Program-made: the position numbers and the translations under genes
The notes under the pieces: generated by a model
Told to the model about the DNA's origin: nothing
Seen by the model: the letters and a program-made list of their open reading frames with translations, nothing else
The model's database searches: none
Shown here: positions 1-14,900 of the stretch, in pieces
Layout of the letters: every line of letters begins with the position of its first letter
How positions within the stretch are numbered: position 1 is the first letter of the stretch
Assembly: GCA_026182355.1 (NCBI GenBank)
Contig: JAPFBL010000380.1
Coordinates: forward strand, 186,001-250,000
Reading direction: 5' to 3'
Source: Hermatobates lingyangjiaoensis
Lineage: Eukaryota; Arthropoda; Insecta; Hemiptera; Hermatobatidae
Length of the DNA: 64,000 nucleotides

Positions 1-946
1 TTAATATATAAATCCACATATATATATTAAAATATGTAATAACAAGTATATGTAATACAAGAACCCCGCCTATCAAAAGCCTCAAAATTATATCTGGGAT
101 CTAACTTCATTTCTATATTCAATAAAGAGTGTCCTATGACAGCTATTGGTTATAGAAAAAATCTATTTGATGTTTGTGTTATAGAAAAGTATTGTTCAAA
201 ATTTACAACTACCTGTTCTTTTACGTTTAAGGATTTCACTTTTATAACTGTTTCCCTATATAGCTATCAAAACATACATATAAATGAAACGTTTGCAGTA
301 TTAGAACAAATTTTGGATGGCTGCAGAAATTATCCAATTATTATTTTGTAATCATTTTTGGTTTTATAGTTGAAAGTTTGATTCTCAAGTCAGTTCGAGC
401 ATTAAGTTTACTTTGGTATTTAGTTTTTATGGGCAGTTAAAAAAGGGAAAACCGGTTTTACATAAGTAGGTAGTGGGAAGTGGCAGCAATGTGTCAAGTG
501 CTATTTTTACAATAGAAAGAAATTCGGGAATCAGATAGCTCCAAAAACTGACTAGTGATTCATCCTAAATATGAATAAAATTTTGACCACTTGTACTTAC
601 ATGTATAAGTGTTATTCAGTTTCATGATTCACAAGAAACACAGAATAAATCCATACCCACTAAAGAAAAAACAAAAATTAGAAAAATTTTTTCTCTAAAT
701 GTTTTTTGGGGAACACCCAGACAGTCCGTTAAGGAGTGGAACCCACTGTGGAAATCTCTGCCCTACGACATACGATCAGTGTATTCTCGTTTAAACAGTC
801 ATCTTAACCCAAAATGAAGAACACTTATTAAATTTATTTGAATATACGCTTAATTATCAACCTTTTTAGTTATTATATGATTTTAATTAACTATTAAAAA
901 CATGTTTATTATATTTCTTATATTAATTGTGATATTATTTCTTCAG
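1..946. other. Intron or upstream flank; MITE fragment 345-760
   Basis: AT-rich. 345-760 is the right part of the hAT-like MITE seen complete at 10669-11373 and 37633-38319, ending AATCTCTG. A coding-looking stretch at 261-345 (NIHINETFAVLEQILDG) sits after a possible acceptor TATAG but has no good donor, so it is not called. Confidence 0.5.
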
Positions 947-1171
947 GAATATTTAAGAAATAGCAAAAATGCAGATAAGAGTGCTGTTCGTATTCTGAAA
1001 GCTTTGACTTTACGGTTGTCAAAAAAAGGCAACACCTTTATAGTTACAAATGACGATGATATTTATAATTTAACTCGACTGTGTTGCGATGTAATAGTTA
1101 AGTGCCCTAAAGGAGGTGAAACCAGACTATTGCGATATGTGGACAGCGTCATTGGATATCTTATTAAAGAG
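947..1171 (+). CDS. ESPL1: Separase-type gene, first exon visible in window
   Basis: Acceptor TTCTTCAG ends at 946 and donor GAG/GTTTG starts at 1172. It is 75 codons, phase 0 at both ends, opening EYLRNSKNADKS. It starts in phase 0 after an intron and has no credible initiator, so earlier exons should lie left of the window. Confidence 0.68.
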
Positions 1172-4100
1172 GTTTGTTTAAATTATTATTTGATTTTATT
1201 TATATAGCTAGGTGGATTTTTTTTGAATCAAACATGTTTTTTTTCACCATTCTACAAAAGCAAATGAAATTATAAAAAAAAATACTTATTATTAAATTTA
1301 AGACACTTCTAATTTTTATAATTGTAAAATGTTTTCCTTATCTCGACCACATATATTTAAAACTATTTTTCTTTTTTTATCGAGGTTTGGTCTAGCTTCA
1401 ACAATACAACACCTTTAAGCCGACGTTTCGTCTATATTTGTAGACATCTTTAGGGCTACCTAGATAACACGAAGATTATAGATTATGAAAATAATAAAAA
1501 TAAGAGGCTTATAAAAGAAATGATTCACATTTGAAAAACAAAAAATGCTAGCAATAAAAAAAACGGATACAGAAAACCGAAGTAAAATATATAGTCTATG
1601 ACAAGCATGGGCAACCTTTTTATGAACTGGGGGCCGCATTATATAATTTCTAAAAGACCGCGGGCCACATGGTCATTTCTGAGGTATGTCGATACATACA
1701 GTTTATATGTATAATATATTTCTATATATATAAAAATACATACTGTGAGCTATATTAATGGGTCAATGATTATTTAACATTTTATTGTTCTTATAATGAA
1801 AATTACGATTCATCTCATTATTTAACTGTAGTAAACAATTATAACAACATAATATAAAAAATATTAATACGTCATATAAGAAAAAAAAATTAACACATTT
1901 ATTACTATAGAGCTCTCTCTCCCTCTCTCTAATGTTGTAATTTCCTTCCAAAAGTCTCAGTGAGTTTTCGTTAATAAGAAAAAAAGCAAAAGAATTGTTA
2001 ATATTTAAATAGAATTAAAGATAATCTCCGAGGGCCGCAGGTTGCCCATGACTGGTCTATTACTTAGTAATTAACAAATATGGTTGCAATTTCTTGGTTC
2101 TTTTTTTTTGTGATGTAGAGTTTTTAGGGCTGTTTTGAGTTATCAAGTCTGATTAGAAGGTTCGAAAAACAGTCACTAGGGCAGCACATTAGCTGATTTG
2201 AACACAAACCGTTATGTAGTTGCTTCCTCATAATAGAAAAATACCAAGGTAATTATGTATATTAATTAAATAATGTAATATAATTACTTTTCATGTTATT
2301 GTAAATTAAATTCTGTATTGATGTAGCCCTAAAGTTGTCTACAAATATAGACGAAATGTCGGCTTAAAGGTGTGGAATTATTGAAGCTAGTCCAAACCTC
2401 GATAAAAAAGAAAGTGTAAAATAATTACTGAGGCATACAAGCAGATACATGTTGAAGCATTAGCAGATCCGGTTTTTTCATTTAAATAACCAGCATCCCA
2501 TTGTTCTGTTTAACTTGATATAGGTTTTTACAATCTCAACTCAATCCGTTTTTGACTGAATTTTCTTTGAATTTAAGATTGATAAAAGAGTATTGTTAAA
2601 ACTATATATTTATAAACAAAAAACTCCCGTGCATTCAATAATATTTACAAAATTGAATAAATAAATGCTTTGTTTTAACAATCTTTGTTCTATCAATCTT
2701 AAAAACACTTTGTTTACAGACAATAAAAGGATTGAATATCAGTTTAAGAGCCCACTGGTAATATTTACAGTAACGATAACAAGGGTCAGGGGAATTTTGT
2801 GATGAATAAAGTTTATGATTATTTGGATTTGATCAGAAAATAAATTTGCTCATTTTCTGCCTTATTTTTGGCAAAATGTCATTGGTTTTTAATGAGCCGT
2901 TTTTGCGTCAAAAGAAACATTTCCTGAAAACAGAATATCAAAGAAATATGGTGAACAGGTAAATACAGATACAATGATATAAGTATGGAATGTTATTTTT
3001 CTTTTTTACTAATGTGAACCTTAACCAGCTGAATCAGAGAGTACAGCACCTTGGATGCCTACGTTTTTTTATTCGGAGTTGGTGGAAATTTACCTACTCT
3101 CATTGTTCTAGTCCGGGGGTGGGTAACCTCCTGTCACGTGTGCCAAACTTGGCACGCCGATGACTTGTCTCCGGCACGCAAGAGCACAGGTTACCCTTAG
3201 CACAGATGCAAGCACATGTTATCCTAAGCACAAACAAAAAATAAAACTACTTTGCTTGGGGTATAAGCTTTCATGTCATGACAGTATATGTACGTCTTGG
3301 TGATGAAGAGGTTTAAGCTCTACGAAGCTAAAGAGGTCTCAAGAAAAAGAAGTTGATCTTGTTGCCATAGTTACCTTCTTTTGTAAAAGGTTAAATACAT
3401 TTTTTTCTGTTTTTTTTTTATACTATGTTTCACTGCACTGAGGTAATTTATTATTTTTTCTTTTAAAAAGTTCTTAATAGATACCAAATATGTTCTAAAA
3501 AAAAAAAAAAAAAAATCGTTGGCACGTGGAAAAAGTTTCTGTCAGAGACTTGGCTGATATTGGCAGCACTTTCAAAAAGGTTGCCATTCCCTAGTCCCTA
3601 TTCGTTCTAGTCCATAATGTAGTCTCGTCTTTGACTCCACAGCCTTCAATACAACATTCAGGAATCACAACCTCAGACTGTTTTAATCACCAATAAACAA
3701 AAGGAAAAGAAGTCCTTAACATGTGTCACTAATAAATAATTCTGAGGGAATCACAACCTCAGACTGTTTTAATCACCAATAAACAATAGGAAAAGAAGTC
3801 CTTAACATGTGTCACTGATAAATAATTCTGAGGGAATCACAACCTCAGACTGTTTTAATCACCAATAAACAAAAGGAAAAGAAGTCCTTAACATGTGTCA
3901 CTAATAAATAATTCTGAGGGAATCACAACCTCAGACTGTTTTAATCACCAATAAACAAAAGGAAAAGAAGTCCTTAACATATGTCACTAATAAATAATTC
4001 TGAGGGAATCACAACCTCAGACTGTTTTAATCACCAATAAACAAAAGGAAAAGAAGTCCTTAACATATGTCACTAATAAATAATTCTGAGGGAATCACAA

Positions 4101-7100
4101 CCTCAGACTGTTTTAATCACCAATAAACAAAAGGAAAAGAAGTCCTTAACATGTGTCACTAATAAATAATTCTGAGGGAATCACAACCTCAGACTGTTTT
4201 AATCACCAATAAACAAAAGGAAAAGAAGTCCTTAACATGTGTCACTGATAAATAATTTTGAGATTTTTAAAAAAAAAGAAATTGTCATCCAAGTTCTACG
4301 AAATGTCAAATTCCAAAATTTCACAAATGTAGTATTGAAACATAAAAATTTATTTATTTAGTGGTTAAAATGCACATTTTATTTGAATATTATTAATATA
4401 TTTGATTGTTTTTAGAATGCAGTTGATTTAGCAAAAGAATTAGTGCAATATTTTTATCATATGAAGACGAAATTGAAAACCTCTTGGGGAGTTGATGAAG
4501 ATGCTGCATTAACATCAACCAGTCAAAAGTTTTGCGACTATTTCAAAAACACTTTAATATTATTAGCAAAAGGAGCAAACAAGCAAAAGGAAAATGAAGA
4601 AAATTCTATAATTTCTTGGTTTAATTTTATTTTTAGCCTTTATGAACTAAAAGGTTTCAAAGATCTTCGTATGTGTTTCAATTTAATGTCATTTACATTT
4701 GTTGAATGTGAAAATATTGTAAAACTGTCGCAAGTTTCAGATTTCTCTTTTAATTTATTAAATAAATGGTTAAGTAATGGCAAAAATAGTGAAATTGAGT
4801 ATATACTTAAAGAAAATCGAGTTATACCTTGCCTAGTTGTTATGTTAGACAATTTCATTATCCTTAATGACTGTAGCTATTTATCAAATGTTGTCACTTC
4901 TCCTTTGTATAAATTTTTAACTAACCTTCATTCAACTACAGTGAAAAATAATGACAGTTTAAACAAAATCGTTACAATTTTGTTAAAAGTTTTCAAAATA
5001 TTTAACGAATATAAAAATTATGAAGGAAAGTCGAATATAAAATCTTTAACAGATTTATTGGAAGCAGAAGAAAAAAATATAACCTGTAATGAACTTTGGG
5101 GATTGATATCTGATACAATATTAAAGCTGGAAACTTTATTTCATGACGATGTGAAACTATTAGAAGCAGAAATAAATGTTTTTTTCAAGTTTTGCATTTC
5201 TGTATCAAAATGGTCTGTATATAATATAAAACGGAATGACTTTACGACTCAAAGAAAATGTAATATTATGATGAATCCTTTGGAGTGTGCAGTGAAAAGT
5301 TTATTACTTTGTACTAATGAAGATATTCTTTCCAATAACACCAACATGGTTTGTAACTTAATTAAGATTATGTTGTGCAAGTCCCTCACTGACACATACA
5401 CTACAAAAGGATATTGTTCGTCTGGTGAGTCTTAATTGTTTTTTTTTTAATATTTATTTTTATTTTCAAAGAAAATTTGTTTTTAAATGCTTCTTATTGT
5501 TTTAGTTTTTCTTTGTGGCAAAATAGTTCAGTTATATGATAGTAAAAAATTACATTTCCAGTCGTTCAGTATTGGGTCATACATTTTGAATAAAGTAGTT
5601 ACTTTAGAATTGAATGAACAAACTCAAGAGGCATTGAAGGTAAACAAGTTTTTTCTTTCAAGTTACAAATATTATAGTTTTAATGGTAATTCCAGTAGAA
5701 TACATTATTTTAGAGTTTGTAGGAAATGTTAGTTAATTATTATGATGAAGTACATATAATTTGTTTTTGATTATTTAAACCGATCCCCTAGCGGGTGATA
5801 ACGTCAGCCGTTTATCACCGTTTTTTTGATCGGTGATTCTACAGATTCTATATTAGCAGCCCTAAATTTTGCCTAACTCAAGTGCATTTCGAGTGGGGAT
5901 CTTTAACGAGTACCTGACATCGTACAGGCTCTGGACAGATGGCTTAACGTGCTCTTCGATGGACGACATACTCAGATATATTCACCTCCCGCGTGAATAA
6001 ATCGAGAGCCATGTGGGGAATCGAACCCCTGACTACCAGACCAGAGACGAGTACGTTAACCACTGAGCTAACCTGGCTAAATCTGTAGTACTATATTTGG
6101 TATATCTTCGATATATATTATTAATGATCAAACCACAATAAGAAATGGGAAAACAAGACTAAGATCTTTCAACCGTAACAAGCGGTCTTCGTCAGAGTCA
6201 AAAACCCAACTGAACACTGAACAACTGAACAGTTGGGTTTTTGACTCTGACGAAGACCGCTTGTTACGGTTGAAAGATCTTAGTCTTGTTTTCCCATTTC
6301 TTATTGTGGTTTGATCATTGATTGTTGTTTCATGTGTTTATGTGAAATCTTTTTATATATTATTAAACGTAGCAGTAGCCTCTGGATTGACGATTTTTTT
6401 TTATGACTTCTAGATTCTGGCTAAAACGTTGGCCATTATCAGAGAGAAGTTCGAGGTAGTTGTAGAAGAATTAGTAGCAATACTGTCCGTCGTACCTCGT
6501 AAAGTCTCAGAAAAGCTCGACCGGTTTCGGGTTTGTTCGGATCCCATCTTCAAGAGCAACTAACTGACTGTGTATTTCATTTTCCTATAACCTACCTACA
6601 CTTGTCATCTACATTGTGGAATCAGTGTTTCTGTGTGGTTAATTTTTTTTTCATATTTCTTTAATTGTTATGTTTTTATCCTTTTATTTCTTGTTTCATT
6701 TTCTATTTCAAGTTCTCTGTGTCGTCTTTTAAATGTTTAATATTTAAAAGACGACACACAGAACTCGAAATAGACAATGAAACAAGAAATAAAAGGATAA
6801 AAACGTAAAAATTAAAAAAATATGCAAAAAAGAAAAAATTAGCCACACAGAAACACTGATTCCACAATGTAGATGACAAGTGTAGGTAGGTTATAGGAAA
6901 ATGAAATACACAGTCAGTTAGTTGCTCTTGAAGATGGAATCGGACGGACCCGAAACCGGTCGAGCTTTTCTGAGACTTTACGAGATATGACGGACAGTAT
7001 TACTACTAATTCTGATATTACTAACCTCAGTGGAACTAACCTATTAAACTATAGTTGCAGAAGATTCAAACTGGTTGAGATGGAAATAAACCCACCAATT

Positions 7101-7986
7101 AGAGTCCTCCATCCTGCTTGGTATGTTTGTATCCTTCTCAACTCTTCTTACTCCCACTTCTATGTCGAATTTCTACCTGATGACTAATGATTTGGCTCGT
7201 TTTCCTATTATATCCATTGAACATTATTATGGATCATAGCGGCAGAAAAAAAGAATTGCACTCTCTGCAAGATAGAAGGTATCGACAACAATCGTTACTA
7301 CAGAGACCTATGTTACTTTTAACAAAGCATGCCATAAGACAAAGATTGGAGTCATAAGACTCCAAACCAGACAAATAAATAACTGAAACACAAACTCATA
7401 AAGAATGATAACACTTACTGGATCAATATTTCGAACAGAAGTTCGTCATCAGGAAGAGAGAAGAAGGAAAGAAGAAGAGGTACGTGCGTTCAAGATTGTA
7501 CGCATGTACAATTCAGTAAGTGTTCTCGTTGGATTTCTCAATGGTTGGGTTTTTGACTGTGACAAAGACCGCCTGTTACGGTTGAAAGATCTTAGCCTTT
7601 TTTCCCCATTTCATATTGTGGTTTGATCATTGGTTATTATTTCACGTGTTTATGTGAAATCTTTATATATATATATATATATATATATACTGATAAAACG
7701 AAATACGATCCAAACTGGACACAATACGAGTTCGAGATTAACAAAGAGCAACACACAAAGTAGGGAAACACACTTACAGACTCAAATTTTCGGGTAATCC
7801 GTCTTCAGGAGAAAAGAGAATGGGAGACCAAGCACGTTGTAGGCGCAACGGCAAGTAACCCAGTGTTGCGCCTACAACGTGCTTGGTCTCCCATTCTCTT
7901 TTCTCCTGAAGACGGATTACCCGAAAATTTGAGTCTGTAAGTGTGTTTCCCTACTTTGTGTGTTGCTCTTTGTTAATCTCGAACTC

Positions 7987-8031
<45 letters not shown>

Positions 8032-8913
8032 TATAAAAGTACGGTTTCTTGAAGTCGGATCTCGAGGGTAGAGTGTATTTCAACAAATGGAAATGTTTGA
8101 GAGAAAAGAATACAACAAAGGTTTTTCTTGTAGAAAATTTAACAGGAAAAGTCTTGTTTCTTTCACATTTACTTTGTGTTATTTGATTTGTTTTTTTTTT
8201 TTTTTCAGAAATACGTGGTGTACGTACTAGAGCTAGTTATACTGAACGTCTGTCAGATGAACAGTGAAAAGTATCAGTTCTATGTCCTTTCTCAGATTCT
8301 AGAATTAGCTGAAATGAAATATAACTTTATCGATGACCCTTTTAAATATTGGACTAAGATCAAAATGTCTCCAAATTCCAAAGTGGTATGTATTTAAATT
8401 TTTTTTTTTTTTTTTTTTACTTGACTATAAATAAAATATAGTAAACATGAAAAAAAAATTAGATTTCGAGATTAAACAGATTTACATGTTTTGACATCGA
8501 ACAATTTGTCGTATTTTTTTTCTGATGTTTGTGTTTATCTATCCAAAAAGTCTGTGGATACGTAAAAGGCCACAATTTGAATATTTTTACCAAAAAATGA
8601 TATTTTTTTTTTTGGTTAATATTGTATAATGGGAATGCAACTTTTTAGCCAAAATGGGGCCGATATAGTAAATGAAAAAAAAAAAAACTGTCAAAAAAGA
8701 GACTTCTTATATATTAAAACATTTCAATGTTTTCTTGTCTCGGCAACATATATTGTACACTATTTTTCTTTATTATTGGTTTGGTCCAGCGTCAAACACT
8801 TCTCAACGTGACATCTATAAGCCAACTTTACGTGTCACGTAATACACAAAATTTTGTGTAAATTTTTTGACAATTCAAAACTTTTTCTAATAAAAATTAA
8901 ATCAATATAAGAA

Positions 8914-8960
<47 letters not shown>

Positions 8961-11900
8961 GTTTTGTTATTGAGGGCTAGGTCAAATAAAAGGTCAACTC
9001 CTTTCTAGGCCGACGTTTGGATGTATTTGTACATCATCTTCAGGGCTAAAATTAGAGTAAGACTATAATACATTTATCAAAACAATCTACAACTCACATA
9101 TAGTTTAGATTCAACAGTCTACAACAGACTGTTGTCTATATATATATAGTCTATGTTGTATATATATATATATATAATATTAAAATTGAATGGAGTCCAT
9201 TACATGTATTTTTTTTTTTTTATTTAATATATCTGTCTATGATTAAATTTTTGAATTTTGTTAGGTAGAATCAACTACTCATGCAGTAATAAGTCCAAAT
9301 GCTTCCGAATCAGGAGAAGCAACCATGATTGAATGCGAACAAGGATGGCCTTCCAGCAACGTTAGAACATTGGATGTTGAAAAATATCTCTTCCTTGAAA
9401 GTCTGGCTATTCAAAATGGGAGTAAGAACTTAATTTATGTTGTTTCTTTTTTACAAAATTTTTTTTTTTATATTTATGATTTTTTTCACTGATCTTTTCC
9501 GTGGATATGTTTATATGTCTATATCTCTGAATTGTTAAAATTAAATATATGGTTTAAACAATTACGTTTAAACGTAATTTAATTAATTGTTTAAATGTAA
9601 TTTAATCGTATCATGTTTGGTCAATGCATCTGTGATCTTCTAGCCAAAGTCACGTGTGATCTTTCCAATTTTGTCCAACGAAGTCACATGAGATCTTTCC
9701 AGTTTTGTCTGACAAGGCACGTGCGACCTTTTTCTCCTATTTAAATTAAGTCTGCCCAAGGGAGTGTGATCTTCTTTTCAATCATGGCTATCCAAGGCAC
9801 GTGTGATCTTCTTTCTAATTTTGTTTAGCCAAGTCACATGAGATATTTCCAGTTTTGTCTGACAAGGTACGTGTGACCTTCTAAATTAAGTTTGACCAAG
9901 GCATGTGTGATCTTATTGTCAATTTAGTCTAGCCAAGACACATGTGTGTGTTCTTTCCAATTTTGTTTGGCCAAGGCACGTGTGTGTTGTGTTTTTTCCA
10001 ATTTTGTCTAGCCAAGGCACATGTGACCTTTTGAATTAAGTTTGACCAAGGCAAGTGTGAACTTCTTTCTAATTTTGTTTAGCCAAGTCACATGAGATCT
10101 TTCCAGTTTTGTCTGACAAGGCACGTGTGACCTTCTTCCCAATTAAGTCTGACCAAGGGACATGTGATCTTCTTTTCAATTAAGTTTGACCAAGGCATGT
10201 TTGATATTATTTTGAATTTAGTGTGGCCAATGTACATGTGTGTGTTCTTTCCAATTTTGTCTGGCCTATAGACGAGTATAATCATTTCCAGTGATGTTTG
10301 GCCAAGCCACGTGTAATCTTTCCAATAATGTCTTTTTATGCTGTAAACTCCTATTTGTCCAGTATTGACTACTTTACCCTATGTATATCGTCTCACAATT
10401 AGTGGATTTAATTTTATACTCTACATTTCCTTTACCTTTAATATTGATACTAGATTTGATATTGAAAAACTGTTTTATTTAGTTTTTAGTTATTTTTTTT
10501 AGGCTATTTTGTACTGTATATTGTCCTTTATAGTTCTGTTTAATTGTCTTCGTTTCTCTATCTCGTATATTGTTGAGAATGGTCAACAAGTTTCAGGCTC
10601 TCTGAATTTTCAATAGCTAAAAAGAGCCAGCCAGAGACTCTTTAGTTCTTGAAGACTATGGGGTAGAGCAGAGTTTTTTAAACTTTTTTCGACGCGGAAC
10701 CCTTTTTGGTTCCAGTAACTTTCCCGGGTACCCCAAATTCTAATGATTTCATACAATCATAATAAAAAAATTTTCATATGCCTTTTTAAATAGTATGTAT
10801 GTGTAAAAACAATTAAAAAATTAATATTACTGCAATGTGTATTTTTCGAATAAAAATTCAAAACTGAAAGATTTTAATTTTCATATTTTTCACAAATGAA
10901 TAACACATAAAACAGAATTACTAGCAATTTTAACAGAGAGTTTGTTTTGTAATCATTTTTGGCTTTATAGTTGAAAGTTTGATTCTCAAGTTAGCCCCAG
11001 CATTGAGTCTACTTTGGTATTTGGTTTCTATGGCAGTTTAAAGAGAAAATCCAGTTTCACATAAGTAGGTAGTGGGAAATGGCAGCAATGTGTGAAGTGT
11101 TACTTTTGCAATAGCAGGAAATTCGGGAATCAGATAGTTCCAAAAACTGACTAGTGATTCATCCTAAATATGAATAAAAGTTTGACCACTACTACTTTTG
11201 GGTATTTTTAGATATAAGAATTATTCGGTTTCATGATTCACAAGAAATATAGAATAAATTCATACTCATAAAAAAAAAATAGAAAAATGTTTTTACTAAA
11301 TGTTTTTTACGGAACCGTAGACAGTCCGTTAAGGAACGTCTGGGTTCCGCGGAACCCACTTTGGGAACCTCTAGGTTAGAGTATGAAATGAGTTGAGCAT
11401 ACTAGACAGCTATAAGGTGAGACAGACTTATGTTGTAGTAATTATTATATTACATATAGTTTGTTTGGTTTTTCAGAAAAAGTGAAACAAAGACGAAGGC
11501 AATGCTAGCCGTCTACAGAGATGCAGTGAACATCATTTCAAACAAGTTGACGCTAAGTCGAATACTCTGTTTGACTTGTGACTTAGTTACAGCTCACCTC
11601 GACATTGTACCTACTGTTCGCAAGTTTCTATTTTCCCTAAGCAATACGATTAAACATTTTGTAAGTAATTTCACAATCAAATCTTGTCTTGTTGCAAAAT
11701 TTTTTTGCTATAAAACTATGTGCTGTGTATCGAATGTTTGTACATATTCATAAATACTATACTGATTTTTTTTTAAAGTAAATTTAAAATGTTAATTGCT
11801 CTATAAATAGAAAATCAAAAAAAAAAACTTTTTATCTGAAAAATAAGAGTGGTGTTCGCTGAAAAAAGAAGGCCAGTGGTAATGTACTCCCAGCTGGACT

Positions 11901-14900
11901 AGTAGATCCTGGGTTCAATACCCATTCTGAGCCTCGAATTATTCACGCACGAGATGAATAATTATGTTTTTTTTTTTAGAAAACTACATATACAAAAATA
12001 TTTGTTTTTATATTTATCATTTCATTAACCGATCTTTTCCGTGGATACTTTTCTAGGTGTACATCTCTGAATTGTCTGATAGACGTCCCTTAGAGAGACG
12101 TTACATTTTTCTTAAAGTCTTCTCTGAGGGACGACATACTCAGATTTATTCACTTCCCGCGTAAATAAATCTAGGGCCATGTGGGGATTGAACCCTAGAC
12201 TACCAGCCCAGAGGCGAGTAAGTTATTCACTGAGCTAACCTGGCCCCTTTCATGTTTTTAATTTATGATGGTATTCTACTGTACTAGTGTAAATCTTATA
12301 TTAGATCATAGTGTAACATAATTTTACTCCCATGAATTATTTCACTTTCTCATTGTATAGTTTCAACAAATTTATTATTTTTGCTACTTTTTTTTTGCCG
12401 TGTAAACACTAAAATTTATTATTTGTAATAATCAATAATATAATTTCTTTCAGGAGTTAAAAATCAAGACAGGAGAGAAGTCTTTAGCATTATTATTCAT
12501 TCTTGGAGATTTGTACCATCACAGTGGTCTTTGTGCGATAGCCAGTCAAAGGAAAAAAGCTGAGGTAGTGATTTTTTTGTTCATGAATATTGTAATACCA
12601 CTGAGTATGATTTATATTATAAATAGGGAAAATCGACAAACCTCGTAATGTAGGTTTGGAGTTGTTTGTTTGGAGGTTGGAGCTCGTAAACTATGTTCTT
12701 GGAGTTGTTGGAGTGCTTTCGGACTTTGCCCACAAATTATTTTTTTTTTTTTTGATGTAGCTTTCATGTTTTTTTTTAAATATTTTTGTTTTAACTTATC
12801 AAGTCTAATATAGAATGTTCGTAAATCAACCCTGTAGGCTGATTTGAATATAACAGTTACGTAGTTATTTCCTAGCAATAACAAAATACCACTGTAATTA
12901 CATATATTAATTAAATAATGTAACTTATAAACATGTTTTCATGTTATTGTCATTAAATTCTGTTTTGATGTAGCCCTAAAGATGTCTAGAAATATAGACG
13001 AAATGTCGGCTTAAAGGTGTATTGGTTTTAAGCTAGACCAAACCTCGATAATAAAAAAATATTGTTCAATATTTGTGGTCAATATAGGAAAATATTTAAT
13101 TTTACAAAATATTGACTTCATTACTCAAGTATTGCATGCTTAAATAATTTTACAAAATATTCACTTTATTTCTCAAGTATAGCATGCTTAAATAATTTTA
13201 CAAAATATTCACTTCATTACTCAAGTATAGCATGCTTAACTAATTTTACAAAATATTCACTTCATTACTCAAGTATAGCATGCTTAAATAATTTTACAAA
13301 ATATTCACTTCATTACTCAAGTATAGTATGCTTAAATAATTTTACAAAATATTCACTTCATTACTCAAGTATAGCATGCTTAAATAATTTTATAAAATAT
13401 TCCCTTCATTACTCAAGTATAGTATGCTTAAATAATTTTATAAAATATTCCCTTCATTACTCAAGTATAGTATGCTTAAATAATTTTATAAAATATTCCC
13501 TTCATTACTCAAGTATAGTATGCTTAAATAATTTTACAAAATATTCACTTCATTACTCAAGTATAGATGGTATCATTAAATAATTTTACAAAATATTCAT
13601 TTCATTACTCAAGTATAGATGGTATCATTAAATAATTTTACAAAATATTCATTTCATTACTTAAGTATAGTATGCTTAAATAATTTTACAAAATATTCAC
13701 TTCATTACTCAAGTATAGATGGTATCATTAAATAATTTTACAAAATATTCATTTCATTACTCAAGTATAGATGGTATCATTAAATAATTTTACAAAATAT
13801 TCATTTCAATACTTAAGTATAGTATGCTTAAATAATTTTACAAAATATTCACTTCATTACTCAAGTATAGTATGCTTAAATAATTTTACAAAATATTCAT
13901 TTCATTACTCAAGTATAGTATGCTTAAATAAGTACATGTGGTTTTTTATTTAAAAATTAGTCATTTTTATCGTTTCAGGTAAATATAGAAGCAAAAACAG
14001 AAGATGTGCCTATAATTTTCACGGGGGAAGGAAAGGAACAATGCAATGAAATTAGCCAAGTGCTTAAATTCTTGCGTATCTCCGAGGGTCAAGACAAAGT
14101 TTTAAAGTACTTACAGAGGGCACTTGATTACTGGTACGAAGCTTTTAATCTGGTATGGCTTCAAACATTTTTTTTAATATTTCTATTTTTATATATATAT
14201 ATATCATTGTCCATACGCCTCCATAAAATTTGTAGCAGAATAAAAGATCGTTCCTTCCAAATAGATTTATTGAAGCAGAAATTTTCTGACCGAGGATATC
14301 CTTCTAATTTCATTAACAACCGTATAGTCCCTGCAGACGTTCATCATAATTCAGGTCCTAGGAGGGATCGCAGTGACTCTAATTTCCTCATCACCACTAG
14401 GAGTTTTATAGGAGTTTTTCCCTATACTTTCTTCTTCCTCCTGTAATTCTTCAGTCTTTAGTGAGCCACCTTCCATTTCCTATCGCAAACATGCTAATCT
14501 TCAATCTATCTTCTCTAACATCTCTTCTCCTAAGCCTCCAAAAACTGCTGGTGGTATGGTTCAATGTGGATGTCTTACTTGTCCTATCATCAATCCTGTT
14601 CCTTCCTTTACCTCTGTCCATAGTAAACGCACCTACCCTATCTCTCACAAGACCTCTTGTACCTCTGGTAACTGCGTTTACCGTTTGGATTGCACCCAGT
14701 GTGATTCTTTTTATGTGGGTTTGGCTTCCACCAAGCTAAGCCTGCGTATGAATAATCACAGGTCATCCGTTGGCAAACGCAGTGACCTTCCCGTTGCTAC
14801 TCATGCCAGTTCTCACGGACTCAGTTTTAATGACTGTTTCCGTGTACAGGTCCTGAGGCGGATTGATCAGACTAATTCGAAAGTTACTCTGAGAGCTTCA

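Noticed and set aside
136..351. Possible 5' exon of the separase-type gene
   Set aside because: Text near 261-345 looks coding, but no good donor follows and its right end is a MITE fragment.
3661..4262. CRISPR-like spacing
   Set aside because: The whole 86-bp unit repeats with no unique spacers, in an animal genome.
9635..10330. E-box (CACGTG) cluster as an enhancer
   Set aside because: The motif is part of a degenerate tandem unit, so recurrence is expected without function.
13771..13953. Open frame of 60 codons with 16-residue repeats
   Set aside because: It is the 48-bp array; open only because 48 is divisible by 3.
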